Source of the DNA: CAILHX01 sp964511385
GTDB lineage: Bacteria > Pseudomonadota > Gammaproteobacteria > Burkholderiales > Methylophilaceae
DNA length: 64,000 nt
Assembly (NCBI GenBank): GCA_964511385.1
Contig: CAZEFE010000012.1
Span: 11,813-75,812, forward strand
Direction: 5' to 3'
Part shown: positions 49,223 through 57,136 of the stretch, one piece after another
How the letters are laid out: each line of letters begins with the position of its first letter
How positions within the stretch are numbered: position 1 is the first letter of the stretch
The notes under the pieces: model-generated
The model's database searches: none
What the model saw: only the letters and a program-made list of their open reading frames with translations
Told to the model about the DNA's origin: nothing
Translations under genes and position numbers: made by a program

Positions 49223-50047
49223 TTAAGAGGCTGTGCGGAGGTTCAGCAGGCCAGAGAACTGTATGGTTCGCGACGCCTGAATTTGAGGGTCAAGGGATTC
49301 CGGCGGCATGCCATAGAGTTCTTGAAAATCATGAATCATATGGCTTTGATCATAGTAACCTGCCGCATGTGCCACATCCGCCCATGTGGGCAGCGTCTTG
49401 CGCTGGAAAAGGGCGCTACGCAGGCGCACTACACGAGCAAACTTCTTTGGCGTTGCGCCAACATGATCGTTGAAACGGCGCTCCAATGTGCGTTCGCTCA
49501 ACCCGAGGTTCCTGGCCAGCACCCGAATCGGGTAATTCCCTGAAGAAGCGACCAACTCCGTGCAGGCTTTCTGGACAAGCAAATCCTCATTGTCCCGGTT
49601 CAATATCGTCAGCAAAAATGCCTCCAGGTATTGAACGCGCTCTTCGGCGGTATTTTTGAGGGACAGGCCTTCTTCGATCTGCTCTACCGCATGGCCGGGA
49701 AAAATATCCCTGCAGTCCACTCGCCTTTCCGCGCAGTGTTTCGCGATACCTTTGCGAAAGACATTCAGCCCCCAAGGGGTCAGGCGTGCGGAAACGCCAG
49801 ATATTTTTCCCACCCCGCCCAGATCGCTCCGATAGCTCTGGAATCCGGCCAGTCCGCTACGCGTGGAATAAATCGCATGCTTGTGGGTAGTCTGTAGCAT
49901 ATCCCCATACAGAAAACACAGATATGTTGCGGTGTCTGGAAGGATCGAAAGCGCGGAGTCGGCGTCACCCGTTAAATCTTCATAATCCCAAAAGGCTTCG
50001 ACGTAAGGTGCCAGCAAGCGGGACGGAGTGAAAACTTGCAAACTCAA
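49223..50047 (-). CDS. AraC-family regulator
   Basis: It has 274 residues: an N-terminal DUF6597-type ligand domain (MSLQVFTPSRLLAPYVEAFW to about 110) and a C-terminal double HTH (RVLARNLGLSERTLERRFND, VGATPKKFARVVRLRSALF, WADVAHAAGYYDQSHMIHDF). It lies 180 bp upstream of the SRPBCC-PQQ operon on the same strand and is a likely regulator of it; the binding sites are not recognisable by eye. Confidence 0.85.
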   Translation of the reverse strand: MSLQVFTPSRLLAPYVEAFWDYEDLTGDADSALSILPDTATYLCFLYGDMLQTTHKHAIYSTRSGLAGFQSYRSDLGGVGKISGVSARLTPWGLNVFRKGIAKHCAERRVDCRDIFPGHAVEQIEEGLSLKNTAEERVQYLEAFLLTILNRDNEDLLVQKACTELVASSGNYPIRVLARNLGLSERTLERRFNDHVGATPKKFARVVRLRSALFQRKTLPTWADVAHAAGYYDQSHMIHDFQELYGMPPESLDPQIQASRTIQFSGLLNLRTAS

Positions 50048-50379
50048 AATCGCACCTGGATTCCAGAAATGACAAGGCTGACAAATTAGAGCCTTTGCCG
50101 GCAGTTGGCTATGGGTTAAACCATGACTGGTGAGTCATGAAATTATTGAAAACAGCTTGCATGCCGGAAGCGGCTGTTGCAGCGTATTGTTCATGGTTAT
50201 CGGAATAGCACAAATGAAAAGAGGCTTCCGTCTGGAAGCCTTTGAAATTGGCACGCCCGAAGAGAGGGCGGAGGTCACGCAATAGATTCCTGTATTATCA
50301 AGTGGTTACATCATTCGGGCGCCCGGTTGTGTGTAACAGTTCTGTGGTGCAGTACGCTGAGACAACAGAGCGCAGTCTG
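50048..50379. other. Intergenic region holding the oldest tRNA-Arg(ACG) scar
   Basis: 332 bp without a gene; contains the tRNA-downstream terminator copy (50211-50248) and a 16-nt degenerate tRNA 3' end (50249-50264). Confidence 0.6.
50211..50264 (-). repeat. Degenerate copy of the tRNA-Arg(ACG) terminator and 3' end
   Basis: 50211-50240 is identical to 54423-54452, the terminator hairpin (GAGGCTTCC/GGAAGCCT) just downstream of the intact tRNA on the minus strand. TGGCACGCCCGAAGAG (50249-50264) matches the tRNA 3' end with one change, after which the match is lost. It is probably the original chromosomal side of the tRNA locus, left behind after a first insertion. Confidence 0.75.
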
Positions 50380-51192
50380 TCACTCGCTCGGCTTGGGGGC
50401 TATCTTCACCATGTGGCAGGCGGGGAAGTTATAACCCCCAATGCTCTTAGCGGCTCTCTTGGCAATACTGAATTGAACCTCTCTCAAGGGGTACATGCCG
50501 GTTAGCTTTAGTGTCCTCCACCGCTTGGAGTAGCGACTATAACCCCCCACTACCACTTGATTTCCTCCCGGCTCATACCATTCCGAGACCGGCACTTCAA
50601 TCTCATACGATGCTAGTTCAGCCTGCCACAATGCACCCGTTGAGTATTCGTAGTACCAGACGTTCCCGTAGTTAAACCCATGCACCCACTTCTCAAATGG
50701 CTTAGGAGAATAGCGTTTTACCACCCATCCCCCTTTGCTTCCGGTTTCAATGTCCAGCTTATCCAAGTTGATTAGCGGAACCCACCCCACTGCAACACCA
50801 AGCTTTGAGTAGTTAGCGGTTCGCCTCTCAATGTCATCCAAGGAAATGTTTGTATGCTGTATCTCGATAGCCGCAGGCATCCCCTTTCTTGTAGTAGACA
50901 CAAAAACGTCTGCTCTAGCCTTGACCCCATTGAAATCTAACGGATGTTCAACTTCGGCGCTTAGCCCCAAGGATGTGAAGTGGTCAAGGAAAGCCTGCTT
51001 TGATTCGAGGTGCGCGAGAGTTTCACCAGCGGCGAATGAGCAGGACACAGGGGGCTTGTGAGCGAAGTGGTGGATGACCTTTCGCCCCTTCTTGAGTATC
51101 ACTTCTTTGCTGCATCCCGGACAGAGATAGGTAGGGCCTTTCTCGGCTTCCCTAGCTAATACTCTATCGTCATCCATAATTGCAACTAGCAT
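50380..51192 (-). CDS. CoiA-like competence-type protein
   Basis: It has 270 residues from MLVAIMDDDRVLA, preceded by a perfect AGGAGG; longer readings are rejected. The N-terminal zinc-type part TYLCPGCSKEVILKKGRKVI with HHFAHK and GETLAHLESKQAFLDHF is the CoiA signature, followed by a PD-(D/E)XK-like core (ARADVFVSTTRKGMPAAIEI, then QHTNIS). CoiA acts in DNA processing during transformation in streptococci; stand-alone copies on islands have no known function. It is the only gene in the remnant. Confidence 0.75.
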   Translation of the reverse strand: MLVAIMDDDRVLAREAEKGPTYLCPGCSKEVILKKGRKVIHHFAHKPPVSCSFAAGETLAHLESKQAFLDHFTSLGLSAEVEHPLDFNGVKARADVFVSTTRKGMPAAIEIQHTNISLDDIERRTANYSKLGVAVGWVPLINLDKLDIETGSKGGWVVKRYSPKPFEKWVHGFNYGNVWYYEYSTGALWQAELASYEIEVPVSEWYEPGGNQVVVGGYSRYSKRWRTLKLTGMYPLREVQFSIAKRAAKSIGGYNFPACHMVKIAPKPSE

Positions 51193-51432
51193 TACCAAAC
51201 CCTCCTGAGCCTGAGAATGTGTCATACACAGAGACATGGTAACACTCTGTTTAATTGAGTTTACGGCATTGAGGATTGTGGATGTGGTTTGATAATTTCA
51301 CGAATAAATAGGGTCAGACACGATATTTAGCGCATTGATAACCCCAACAATTGAACCGCCGGGCGGAGCGGCTGCTGGTCAAGGGCGGGGTTAAAAATAG
51401 GGTCAGAGCAAGATTGTCTGCTCTGCGAAATG

Positions 51433-51465
51433 AAAAAGGGCCTAGCAACTACTAGGCCCTTTTTG
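51433..51465. terminator. Intrinsic terminator beside the second tRNA fragment
   Basis: AAAAAGGGCCTAG and CTAGGCCCTTTTT pair around CAACTA. Like the other two copies, a terminator stands directly on the 3' side of the tRNA sequence, though its sequence differs. Confidence 0.85.
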
Positions 51466-51469
51466 TGTT

Positions 51470-51514
51470 TGGCGCGCCCGAAGAGATTCGAACTCCTGAC
51501 CCCTTGGTTCGTAG
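51470..51514 (-). repeat. attL-type 45-bp copy of the tRNA-Arg(ACG) 3' end
   Basis: Exact match to 54461-54505, from the CCA to the anticodon arm; beyond that the sequences differ. It marks the far end of the 3-kb element. Confidence 0.95.
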
Positions 51515-51632
51515 TTTTGGTCTTCAAGGCGAACATTCGTAAAATCAAGTAGTTATGCTGGGCCGTCTGTGGCAGACCGCACAGTAGATCACAGTACATC
51601 CCAGTAGAATCACGCAAAAGTCACGCACGCTA

Positions 51633-52067
51633 TTACGCTGCGAGCTTCCAATGCCCAGCTTCGGATTCGGCAATAATCTTTTCGTACTCTTGGCGATCAG
51701 TATGGTTGATACGCTCAATTGTTTCGATAATGGGAACATTGCCTCCGATTCGCTCTAGGTAAATAAGACGAATCATGCGATCTGCAGTTTTGGGAACGTG
51801 GCCGAATTTCTCCCATTTTGCGACAGCTTGATCTGTGATCCCTAATAGGGATCCCAAACCTCTTTGAGACATCTCCATTTCTTTTCGCATGAACCGAACC
51901 TCGGCACCAGTTAAGTGAGATTTACGGCACAAAGCTACCCCAATTGCTCGATGGAGCCCTTCCAAGTCATGGATCATTACTCCATCACCATATTTTGACT
52001 TCACAACTTCATAGCCGTTGGCCAGCCAAACATTGCTTAGTCCTGAATCTGTATAGTGGTAGCTCAT
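51633..52067 (-). CDS. HTH antitoxin, MqsA/YgiT-like
   Basis: It has 144 residues. The C-terminal HTH (HLTGAEVRFMRKEMEMSQRG, LGSLLGITDQAVAKWEKFGH) matches the MqsA-type DNA-binding domain; the N-terminal half (SGLSNVWLANGYEVVKSKYG) has no CxxC zinc knuckle. It is 3 nt downstream of the DUF4258 gene, in toxin-first order, and should neutralise it and repress the promoter. Confidence 0.85.
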   Translation of the reverse strand: MSYHYTDSGLSNVWLANGYEVVKSKYGDGVMIHDLEGLHRAIGVALCRKSHLTGAEVRFMRKEMEMSQRGLGSLLGITDQAVAKWEKFGHVPKTADRMIRLIYLERIGGNVPIIETIERINHTDRQEYEKIIAESEAGHWKLAA

Positions 52068-52070
52068 AAA

Positions 52071-52382
52071 TCACCTCATAACTGTAACAACAACGGCATA
52101 ATCACCGTTCTCTTGCATCTCTAGGGCGACGGCGACACTGATGATGTCACCGGCCACCGAATGTTCCAGAGTAGCTTTCCAGTCACCATGGATTGTCAGA
52201 TGAGCTGGTTCTACAATCCGCCCATTACGTAAACAAGAGTCAATTTGTTTACGGTTGATTTTGCGCTTCTTCATTTGCTTCTTTGCATGGGGAGTAATCA
52301 CCAAGCGATCGGCAGCCTGCCGTAAACGATGCAAAAAATTTGCATCGTTCAATACAAATGGAAGCGGTTTGATGTTTGACAT
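52071..52382 (-). CDS. DUF4258-family toxin
   Basis: It has 103 residues with the DUF4258 pattern VITPHAKKQMKKRKINRKQI, then RNGRIVEP, GDWKATLEH and VAVALEMQENGDYAVVVTVM. Family members are paired with MqsA-like antitoxins and are thought to be RNases. The start codon lies inside a 25-bp palindrome, so transcript start and repression site are nearly the same place. Confidence 0.82.
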   Translation of the reverse strand: MSNIKPLPFVLNDANFLHRLRQAADRLVITPHAKKQMKKRKINRKQIDSCLRNGRIVEPAHLTIHGDWKATLEHSVAGDIISVAVALEMQENGDYAVVVTVMR

Positions 52383-52405
52383 TACCTATACATTGTATAG
52401 GTAAT
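52381..52405. promoter_or_regulatory. 25-bp perfect palindrome at the toxin start: operator
   Basis: Arms ATTACCTATACA and TGTATAGGTAAT, one central T. It overlaps the ATG of the toxin gene (52382-52380). A HTH antitoxin bound here would block the operon; the AGGTA of the arm may double as a weak ribosome site. Confidence 0.85.
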
Positions 52406-52438
52406 GATGCGAAATGCAATATGCATTTATGCCTAGGA

Positions 52439-52645
52439 CTACCTTGGCATTTGGTGTGATTTTTTCTTTTCAGGTGGATTGGTGCTGGCTTTCCGCTGCT
52501 CTTCAAGACCCTGCTTCAATTTGGATAGCTCCGCCTGGAGCAGCTTCGAATTTTCTGCCAGTTGCTTGTTTGTTTCCTGTACGGCTTGGATCTGCTGTTT
52601 TAACAAGTTCTCAGTGACCCTTTGTTGCGCATCGTTATGGGGCAA
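52439..52645 (-). CDS. Possible small coiled-coil protein
   Basis: 68 residues with a heptad-rich helix (AVQETNKQLAENSKLLQAEL) and a basic tail. It is a hypothetical gene upstream of the toxin on the same strand; no clear ribosome site, and an opposite reading frame of similar length exists. Could be a chance reading frame. Confidence 0.35.
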   Translation of the reverse strand: MPHNDAQQRVTENLLKQQIQAVQETNKQLAENSKLLQAELSKLKQGLEEQRKASTNPPEKKKSHQMPR

Positions 52646-52711
52646 GATTGAGCAGATCAGGGCAAAGCAAGCGGCTAAGCCTAAATTCTCCCCTCTCCCG
52701 GAGGTTACAGA

Positions 52712-52822
52712 GTGAGCCTCACACCTGAAGAGATGGTCGAACTGCGCGAGCTGTTGCTCAAAGCCCAGCGTGTCATCAAGCTCGGACGCAAGAGCTTGTC
52801 ATCTGCGCAAAGGAAGGCGTAG
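52712..52822 (+). CDS. Possible 36-residue peptide before the DUF4224 gene
   Basis: GTG start after GGAGG at a good distance; reads SLTPEEMVELRELLLKAQRV then IKLGRKSLSSAQRKA. The helical, phage-like sequence and the 5-nt gap to the next gene argue that it is real. Confidence 0.45.
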   Translation: MSLTPEEMVELRELLLKAQRVIKLGRKSLSSAQRKA

Positions 52823-52827
52823 AGTGC

Positions 52828-53040
52828 ATGATCCTCGACGACGATCAGCTATACCAGCTCACCAAGCGCAAGCGGAGTAGTGCGCAGGTGAGGGTGCTGC
52901 GCGGCATGGGTATCCAGCACACCACCCGGCCGGACGGTTCCGTCGTCGTGAGCGAGGCTCACGTGGAGCACTTGCTTGGCGGCGAGGTGAGCAAGGGACC
53001 TAAGAAACAGATAGAGCCAAACTGGGAAGCTGCACGATGA
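52828..53040 (+). CDS. DUF4224-domain protein
   Basis: It has 70 residues matching the DUF4224 pattern found upstream of phage integrases (LYQLTKRKRSSAQVRVLRGM, GIQHTTRPDGSVVVSEAHVE). Its stop overlaps the next start (ATGA). Probably a small DNA-binding or integrase-associated factor. Confidence 0.75.
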   Translation: MILDDDQLYQLTKRKRSSAQVRVLRGMGIQHTTRPDGSVVVSEAHVEHLLGGEVSKGPKKQIEPNWEAAR

Positions 53041-53204
53041 CTGAGATACCATTACCTTTATTGAAGCGAGCTCTTAATTTTTACGAGAACGCTCCTGACG
53101 GACAATACGATTACTCAGTAGTCGTGCCTTTGCTGGAAGCTGAGATAGAAAGACGTACGGCTCCGGAAGTATGCCCTTTATGCCTAAAGCCCGCCTCAAA
53201 ATAA
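53037..53204 (+). CDS. Unknown 55-residue protein with a CxxC motif
   Basis: MTEIPLPLLKRALNFYENAP at the start and CPLC near the C-terminus. It overlaps the DUF4224 stop by 4 nt and the integrase start by 34 nt, as in compact phage operons. No family recognised. Confidence 0.5.
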   Translation: MTEIPLPLLKRALNFYENAPDGQYDYSVVVPLLEAEIERRTAPEVCPLCLKPASK

Positions 53205-54235
53205 ACGCGGGGCTACCGGCGCGCTGGGTGTCCCACCACGGCGCTTATTACTACCGCGTGCCGCCGGGCCTAGAATCGCACTGGGACGGTAAAAAGAAGT
53301 TCCTCCTAGGCCACTCCCTGCCCGAAGCGTATAAAGCCTTTGCCGCACGGGTAGAGGTCACAGGCTCGATTAAAACGGTCGGGCAGATGCTAGACCACTA
53401 CCTGATCAAAGTAGTGCCCACCAAAGCTCCGGCAACGCAGCAAGGCAACAAGATACAGATTAAGCGCCTGCGGGCTGTGCTGGGTAACTTGCCCGTGTTG
53501 CCTATGCCTCCGCGACTCATATACAAGTACGTGGAAGAGCGCACCCATAAGATCGCTGCACATCGTGAGATCGAGGTCTTGTCTCACGCATACACAAAGA
53601 TGGTCGAATGGGGAGAGATAGATCGCCATCCGTTTAAAGGCGAGGTGCGCCTGGAAGGGGAGAAACCCCGAAGCCGCTATGTTAAAGACTGGGAGATTGT
53701 CGAATGCCTAGCGCTCCCGGCCAAGGCTATTAAGGGCGGCGTCGCGGTGATACAGGCTTATATCCGGATAAAACTACTTACAGGTATGGCCCGCGGCGAT
53801 CTGTTGCGGCTCCGGCCGGCCCGTCAGTTCGAGGAAGACGGTATTCACGTACAGCGCCACAAGACAGCAGATAGCTCCGGTAAGTGCACGATCTATCTGT
53901 GGAGTGATGCCTTGCGCGCTGCGGTAGCCCAGGCTCTTGCTGCAAGGCCGGTGGATATTTCACCCTTCCTATTTTGCACGCGCACGGGCGAGGGGTATAT
54001 CGACGAAGAGACAGGCCAGCCGCCCGGCTGGAAGAGCATGTGGCAGCGCTTCATGTCGCGCGTGCTTGCGGAGACTAAAGTCACCGAACACTTTACCGAG
54101 CACGACCTAAGAGCAAAGGTCGGGAGCGATGCCGAGAGCCTACAGCAAGCTACAGATTTACTCGCGCACGCTGATAGCCGAACGACCCAGCGAGCATACC
54201 GCCGCAAACCAGTGAAAGTGAGACCGATGCAATGA
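53171..54235 (+). CDS. Tyrosine recombinase, phage integrase
   Basis: It has 354 residues: N-terminal arm domain (RLKINAGLPARWVSHHGAYY), core-binding part (about 60-140) and catalytic part with Arg in LLTGMARGDLLRLR, HDLRAKVGS (HxxR), LLAHADSR and Tyr in TTQRAYRRKP. It ends 225 bp from the tRNA and should use the 45-bp repeat as its site. Its last 4 nt overlap the next gene. Confidence 0.93.
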   Translation: MPFMPKARLKINAGLPARWVSHHGAYYYRVPPGLESHWDGKKKFLLGHSLPEAYKAFAARVEVTGSIKTVGQMLDHYLIKVVPTKAPATQQGNKIQIKRLRAVLGNLPVLPMPPRLIYKYVEERTHKIAAHREIEVLSHAYTKMVEWGEIDRHPFKGEVRLEGEKPRSRYVKDWEIVECLALPAKAIKGGVAVIQAYIRIKLLTGMARGDLLRLRPARQFEEDGIHVQRHKTADSSGKCTIYLWSDALRAAVAQALAARPVDISPFLFCTRTGEGYIDEETGQPPGWKSMWQRFMSRVLAETKVTEHFTEHDLRAKVGSDAESLQQATDLLAHADSRTTQRAYRRKPVKVRPMQ

Positions 54236-54420
54236 CTAGCCTTGCTAAAATACAATGGAAAATTACACATAGGCTCCTACGCATCGCGCGGAGAGAAGGG
54301 ATGCTTGCGTATAGCGACGTTCTAAATTACGGCCTGGGCGGGGTGCTTATCAAGCCTACGGGAGAAGTCAAATACATCAACCCCCGTAAAATGCCCAATG
54401 ACCCAAACCGGAATCTATGA
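54232..54420 (+). CDS. Small unknown protein beside attR
   Basis: It has 62 residues (MTSLAKIQWKITHRLLRIAR); start overlaps the integrase stop (ATGA) and the gene ends 9 bp before the terminator of the tRNA. Basic, helical N-terminus. No family recognised. Confidence 0.5.
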   Translation: MTSLAKIQWKITHRLLRIARREGMLAYSDVLNYGLGGVLIKPTGEVKYINPRKMPNDPNRNL

Positions 54421-54428
54421 CCCAAATG

Positions 54429-54456
54429 AAAAGAGGCTTCCGTCTGGAAGCCTCTA
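54429..54456 (-). terminator. Intrinsic terminator of tRNA-Arg(ACG)
   Basis: AGAGGCTTCC and GGAAGCCTCT around GTCT; on the minus strand TTTTC follows. The same unit occurs at 50211-50240. Confidence 0.9.
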
Positions 54457-54460
54457 AATA

Positions 54461-54537
54461 TGGCGCGCCCGAAGAGATTCGAACTCCTGACCCCTTGGTT
54501 CGTAGCCAAGTACTCTATCCAGCTGAGCTACGGGCGC
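54461..54537 (-). tRNA. tRNA-Arg (anticodon ACG), integration target
   Basis: 77 nt with encoded CCA. Acceptor GCGCCCG/CGGGCGC, discriminator G, anticodon arm TTGGCTACGAACCAA with ACG, decoding CGU/CGC/CGA after deamination to inosine. Its first 45 bases from the 3' side are duplicated at 51470-51514. Confidence 0.97.
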
Positions 54538-54613
54538 GTTTTATTGAGGGCGTGATTGTATCAAAGTGCTTGCCATGAGGGCAAGGGAAAACAGGCTTTC
54601 CTGTGAAATAACA

Positions 54614-55999
54614 TTATGCGCGCCGCCAGATAGTGCCTTGCGGGGTGTCTTCCAGCACGATTCCTGCCGCTTGCAGCGCGTTGCGGATGCGGTCGGCTTC
54701 GGCGAAGTTCTTGGTTTTTTTTGCGTTGGCGCGGTCGTTGATGAGTGTTTCCACGCTTTTTTCCAAACCTTCGATCACGGTGTCTTCCGCGGTTTCGCCG
54801 CTACGGCCTTGCAGGAAATCTTCCGTATTGCGTTGTAGCAGGCCAAGTACGCTGCCAAGCGCTTTGAGCAAGGCGGCGGATTCTGCGCTGCCTTTGTTGG
54901 CTTCGTTGGCTAGTTCGAACAACACGGCAAAGGCTTCGGCGGTGTTGAAGTCGTCATCCATGGCGGCTTTGAAGCGGGCGGCTTGCGGGTGGCTCCAGTC
55001 CACGCTGGGGGCTGTTTCCGTCGCGCCGCGCAAGGCGGTGTACAGGCGGGTGAGCGCCTGTTTTGCGTCGTCCAGGTGCTGGTCCGAGTAATTCAGCGGG
55101 CTGCGGTAGTGGGCGCGCAGGATAAAGAAGCGCAGTATTTCGGCGTCGTATTTTTTCAGCACTTCGCGGATGGTGAAGAAGTTGCCCAGGGATTTGGACA
55201 TTTTTTCGTCATCCACGCGCACAAAGCCGTTGTGCATCCAGTAATTGACGAACTTGCAATCATGCGCGCCTTCGGATTGGGCGATTTCGTTTTCATGATG
55301 CGGGAATTGCAGGTCGGCGCCGCCGCCGTGGATGTCGAAGTGGTCGCCGAGGTGGTGCTCGCTCATCACCGAGCATTCGATATGCCAGCCGGGGCGGCCG
55401 GAGCCCCACGGGGATTCCCAGGCGGGTTCGCCGGGTTTGGCAGATTTCCACAGCACGAAGTCGAGCGGGTCGCGCTTGAAGCTGTCCACTTCAACACGTT
55501 CGCCTGCGCGCAGGTCGTCCAGCGTTTTGCCGGAGAGCTTGCCGTAGTCGGAGAAGTCGCGCACTGAATAGAACACGTCGCCGTTGCTGCCTTGGTAGGC
55601 CAGGCCGCGCTCGATCAGTCGGGAAATCATGGTGATCATGCCGGCAATGTGTTCGGTTGCGCGCGGCTCGGCACTGGGCCTGACGACACCGAGCGCATCC
55701 GCATCCTGGTTCATGGCCTGGATGAAGCGGTCGGTCAGTGCGGTGATGGATTCCTGGTTTTCCGCGGCGCGGGCGATGATTTTGTCGTCGATATCGGTGA
55801 TGTTCCGGACGTAGTTGACGTCATATCCGCTGGCCCGCAGCCAGCGCGCTACCATGTCAAAGACTACCAGTACCCGTGCGTGGCCGAGGTGGCAGTAGTC
55901 GTATACCGTCATGCCGCAAACGTACATCCTGACCTTGCCGGGAACGATGGGGACAAAGGTCTGTTTTTGGCGGGCCAGGGTGTTGTAAATGTTAAGCAT
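54614..55999 (-). CDS. cysS: Cysteine--tRNA ligase
   Basis: Class I synthetase of 461 residues. HIGH motif as HLGH in YVCGMTVYDYCHLGHARVLV, KMSKS in DDEKMSKSLGNF, zinc ligands including C28 and the later ECS/HH region (GWHIECSVMSEHHLGDHFDI). C-terminal anticodon part includes the FAEADRIRNALQAAGI block that marks CysS. Single gene. Confidence 0.98.
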   Translation of the reverse strand: MLNIYNTLARQKQTFVPIVPGKVRMYVCGMTVYDYCHLGHARVLVVFDMVARWLRASGYDVNYVRNITDIDDKIIARAAENQESITALTDRFIQAMNQDADALGVVRPSAEPRATEHIAGMITMISRLIERGLAYQGSNGDVFYSVRDFSDYGKLSGKTLDDLRAGERVEVDSFKRDPLDFVLWKSAKPGEPAWESPWGSGRPGWHIECSVMSEHHLGDHFDIHGGGADLQFPHHENEIAQSEGAHDCKFVNYWMHNGFVRVDDEKMSKSLGNFFTIREVLKKYDAEILRFFILRAHYRSPLNYSDQHLDDAKQALTRLYTALRGATETAPSVDWSHPQAARFKAAMDDDFNTAEAFAVLFELANEANKGSAESAALLKALGSVLGLLQRNTEDFLQGRSGETAEDTVIEGLEKSVETLINDRANAKKTKNFAEADRIRNALQAAGIVLEDTPQGTIWRRA

Positions 56000-56092
56000 G
56001 GGTGTTTTTGCAGGAACTGCTTGAATTTTTTGGATTTTGAGGCGTTTGTTGTTAGAATTCCAAGCTTGGAAATCCGAAAAAATTATAGCACA

Positions 56093-57136
56093 ATGATTCT
56101 AGCAAGCGCCTTCCGGCATTGTTTCATGAAGGCCGCAAGTGGTCTGGTAATAGGTATCAGCTTCTTTGCTGGGGCGGCACAGGCGGACAGCCTGGGCGAG
56201 GTGTCGCAGTTGGTGCGCGAGCAGCGCTACCCGCAGGCACTGAAGGCGGTTGAGTTTTATCTGGCGACACACAGCCAGGATGCGCGCGCCAAGTTTATCA
56301 AGGGCGTGATCCTTGTCAGGCAGGAAAGGCGGATGGAGGCGATCGATATCTTTTCCGAGTTGACGCAAAAACACCCGGAACTGCCGGAGCCGTACAATAA
56401 CCTGGCGGTACTCTATGCCGAGCAGGGGCAGTACGAAAAGGCCCGTCAGGCGCTGGATATGGCGATGAAAACGCATCCAAGTTACAGCGTGGCGTATGAG
56501 AACCTGAGCGGGGTGTATGCCAAGATGGCGAGCGATGCCTACGATAAGGCGTTACAGGTGGAGCGCGGCCCGGCGCATCCGCTGCCGCGTCTGGCAATGC
56601 TGGATGACGTGGTGCCCAATCCGGTGCCGGGCGCTGTAAAACCACTCCCGCCCGTCAAAATTGTTCAGGCGGTTAAACCTGCGGTGCCTGTCCTGGTATC
56701 CCCGATACAGCCCAAGCCCCCGGCCCCGCCGCCGGTTGTGGCGCCCGTGCCCAAGCCGGTGGAAAGCAAGGCGGCGCCTGCCGCCGTTGCGGTGAATCCG
56801 CAGCAGGCGGTGACCGAGGCGATCAATGCCTGGGCGAGCGCCTGGTCGTCCAAGGATGTCAAAGCGTATCTGGCCTGTTATGCGGATGATTTTAAGACGC
56901 CGAACGGGGAATCCCGCGCAGAATGGGCAAAAGGGCGCAAGGAGCGTATCAGCAAGCCGGTATCGATTAAGGTCCAGGTGCTGAATCCCAAGGTGAGTCT
57001 GCAGGGCGACCGCGCCACGGTTGCGTTCAAGCAGAGCTACCGTGCCGGGGATGTGGCCAAGCGTACCAGCAAAACGCTGTATTTGCGGCAGGTGGCAGGC
57101 AAATGGTTGATCGTGCGTGAGGAGGCCGGAAAGTGA
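56093..57136 (+). CDS. Exported TPR protein with NTF2-like C-terminal domain
   Basis: It has 347 residues from the ATG at 56093, or 336 from MKAASGLVIGISFFAGAAQA at 56126, which gives the better signal peptide; a longer frame reaching back into the cysS region is rejected. Three TPR units (about 35-140; ARAKFIKGVILVRQERRMEA, PEPYNNLAVLYAEQGQYEKA) are followed by a Pro-rich linker (about 170-240) and an NTF2/SnoaL-like domain (AINAWASAWSSKDVKAYLAC to the end). It overlaps the L,D-transpeptidase gene by 4 nt, and that protein ends in a similar domain, so they probably share a cell-wall role. Confidence 0.8.
   Translation: MILASAFRHCFMKAASGLVIGISFFAGAAQADSLGEVSQLVREQRYPQALKAVEFYLATHSQDARAKFIKGVILVRQERRMEAIDIFSELTQKHPELPEPYNNLAVLYAEQGQYEKARQALDMAMKTHPSYSVAYENLSGVYAKMASDAYDKALQVERGPAHPLPRLAMLDDVVPNPVPGAVKPLPPVKIVQAVKPAVPVLVSPIQPKPPAPPPVVAPVPKPVESKAAPAAVAVNPQQAVTEAINAWASAWSSKDVKAYLACYADDFKTPNGESRAEWAKGRKERISKPVSIKVQVLNPKVSLQGDRATVAFKQSYRAGDVAKRTSKTLYLRQVAGKWLIVREEAGK

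Larger units (their letters stand above)
50249..51469. mobile_element. Remnant of a first insertion at tRNA-Arg(ACG)
   Basis: About 1.2 kb between the degenerate scar at 50249 and the second tRNA copy at 51470, with one CoiA-like gene and no integrase. It looks like an eroded island that was separated from the tRNA by the next insertion. Confidence 0.5.
51193..51632. other. Intergenic region with a short direct repeat, terminator and att copy
   Basis: 440 bp without a gene. AAATAGGGTCAGA occurs at 51306-51318 and 51395-51407 (direct, 89 bp apart), a motif of the kind seen next to REP-type transposases, but no transposase is present. A hairpin and the second tRNA fragment follow (listed separately). 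Confidence 0.5.
51470..54505. mobile_element. 3.0-kb mini-element in tRNA-Arg(ACG)
   Basis: Bounded by the 45-bp repeat and carrying an integrase, a DUF4224 gene, two small genes and a DUF4258/HTH toxin-antitoxin pair. Too small for replication or transfer genes. The TA pair may be what keeps it from being lost. Confidence 0.85.

Noticed and set aside
51306..51407. A REP/TnpREP transposon suggested by AAATAGGGTCAGA copies
   Set aside because: Two 13-bp copies without a transposase or clear hairpin structure are not enough.
55592..56092. N-terminal extension of the TPR protein by some 170 codons
   Set aside because: The segment is antisense to cysS; a signal peptide begins near 56093/56126, which is the credible start.
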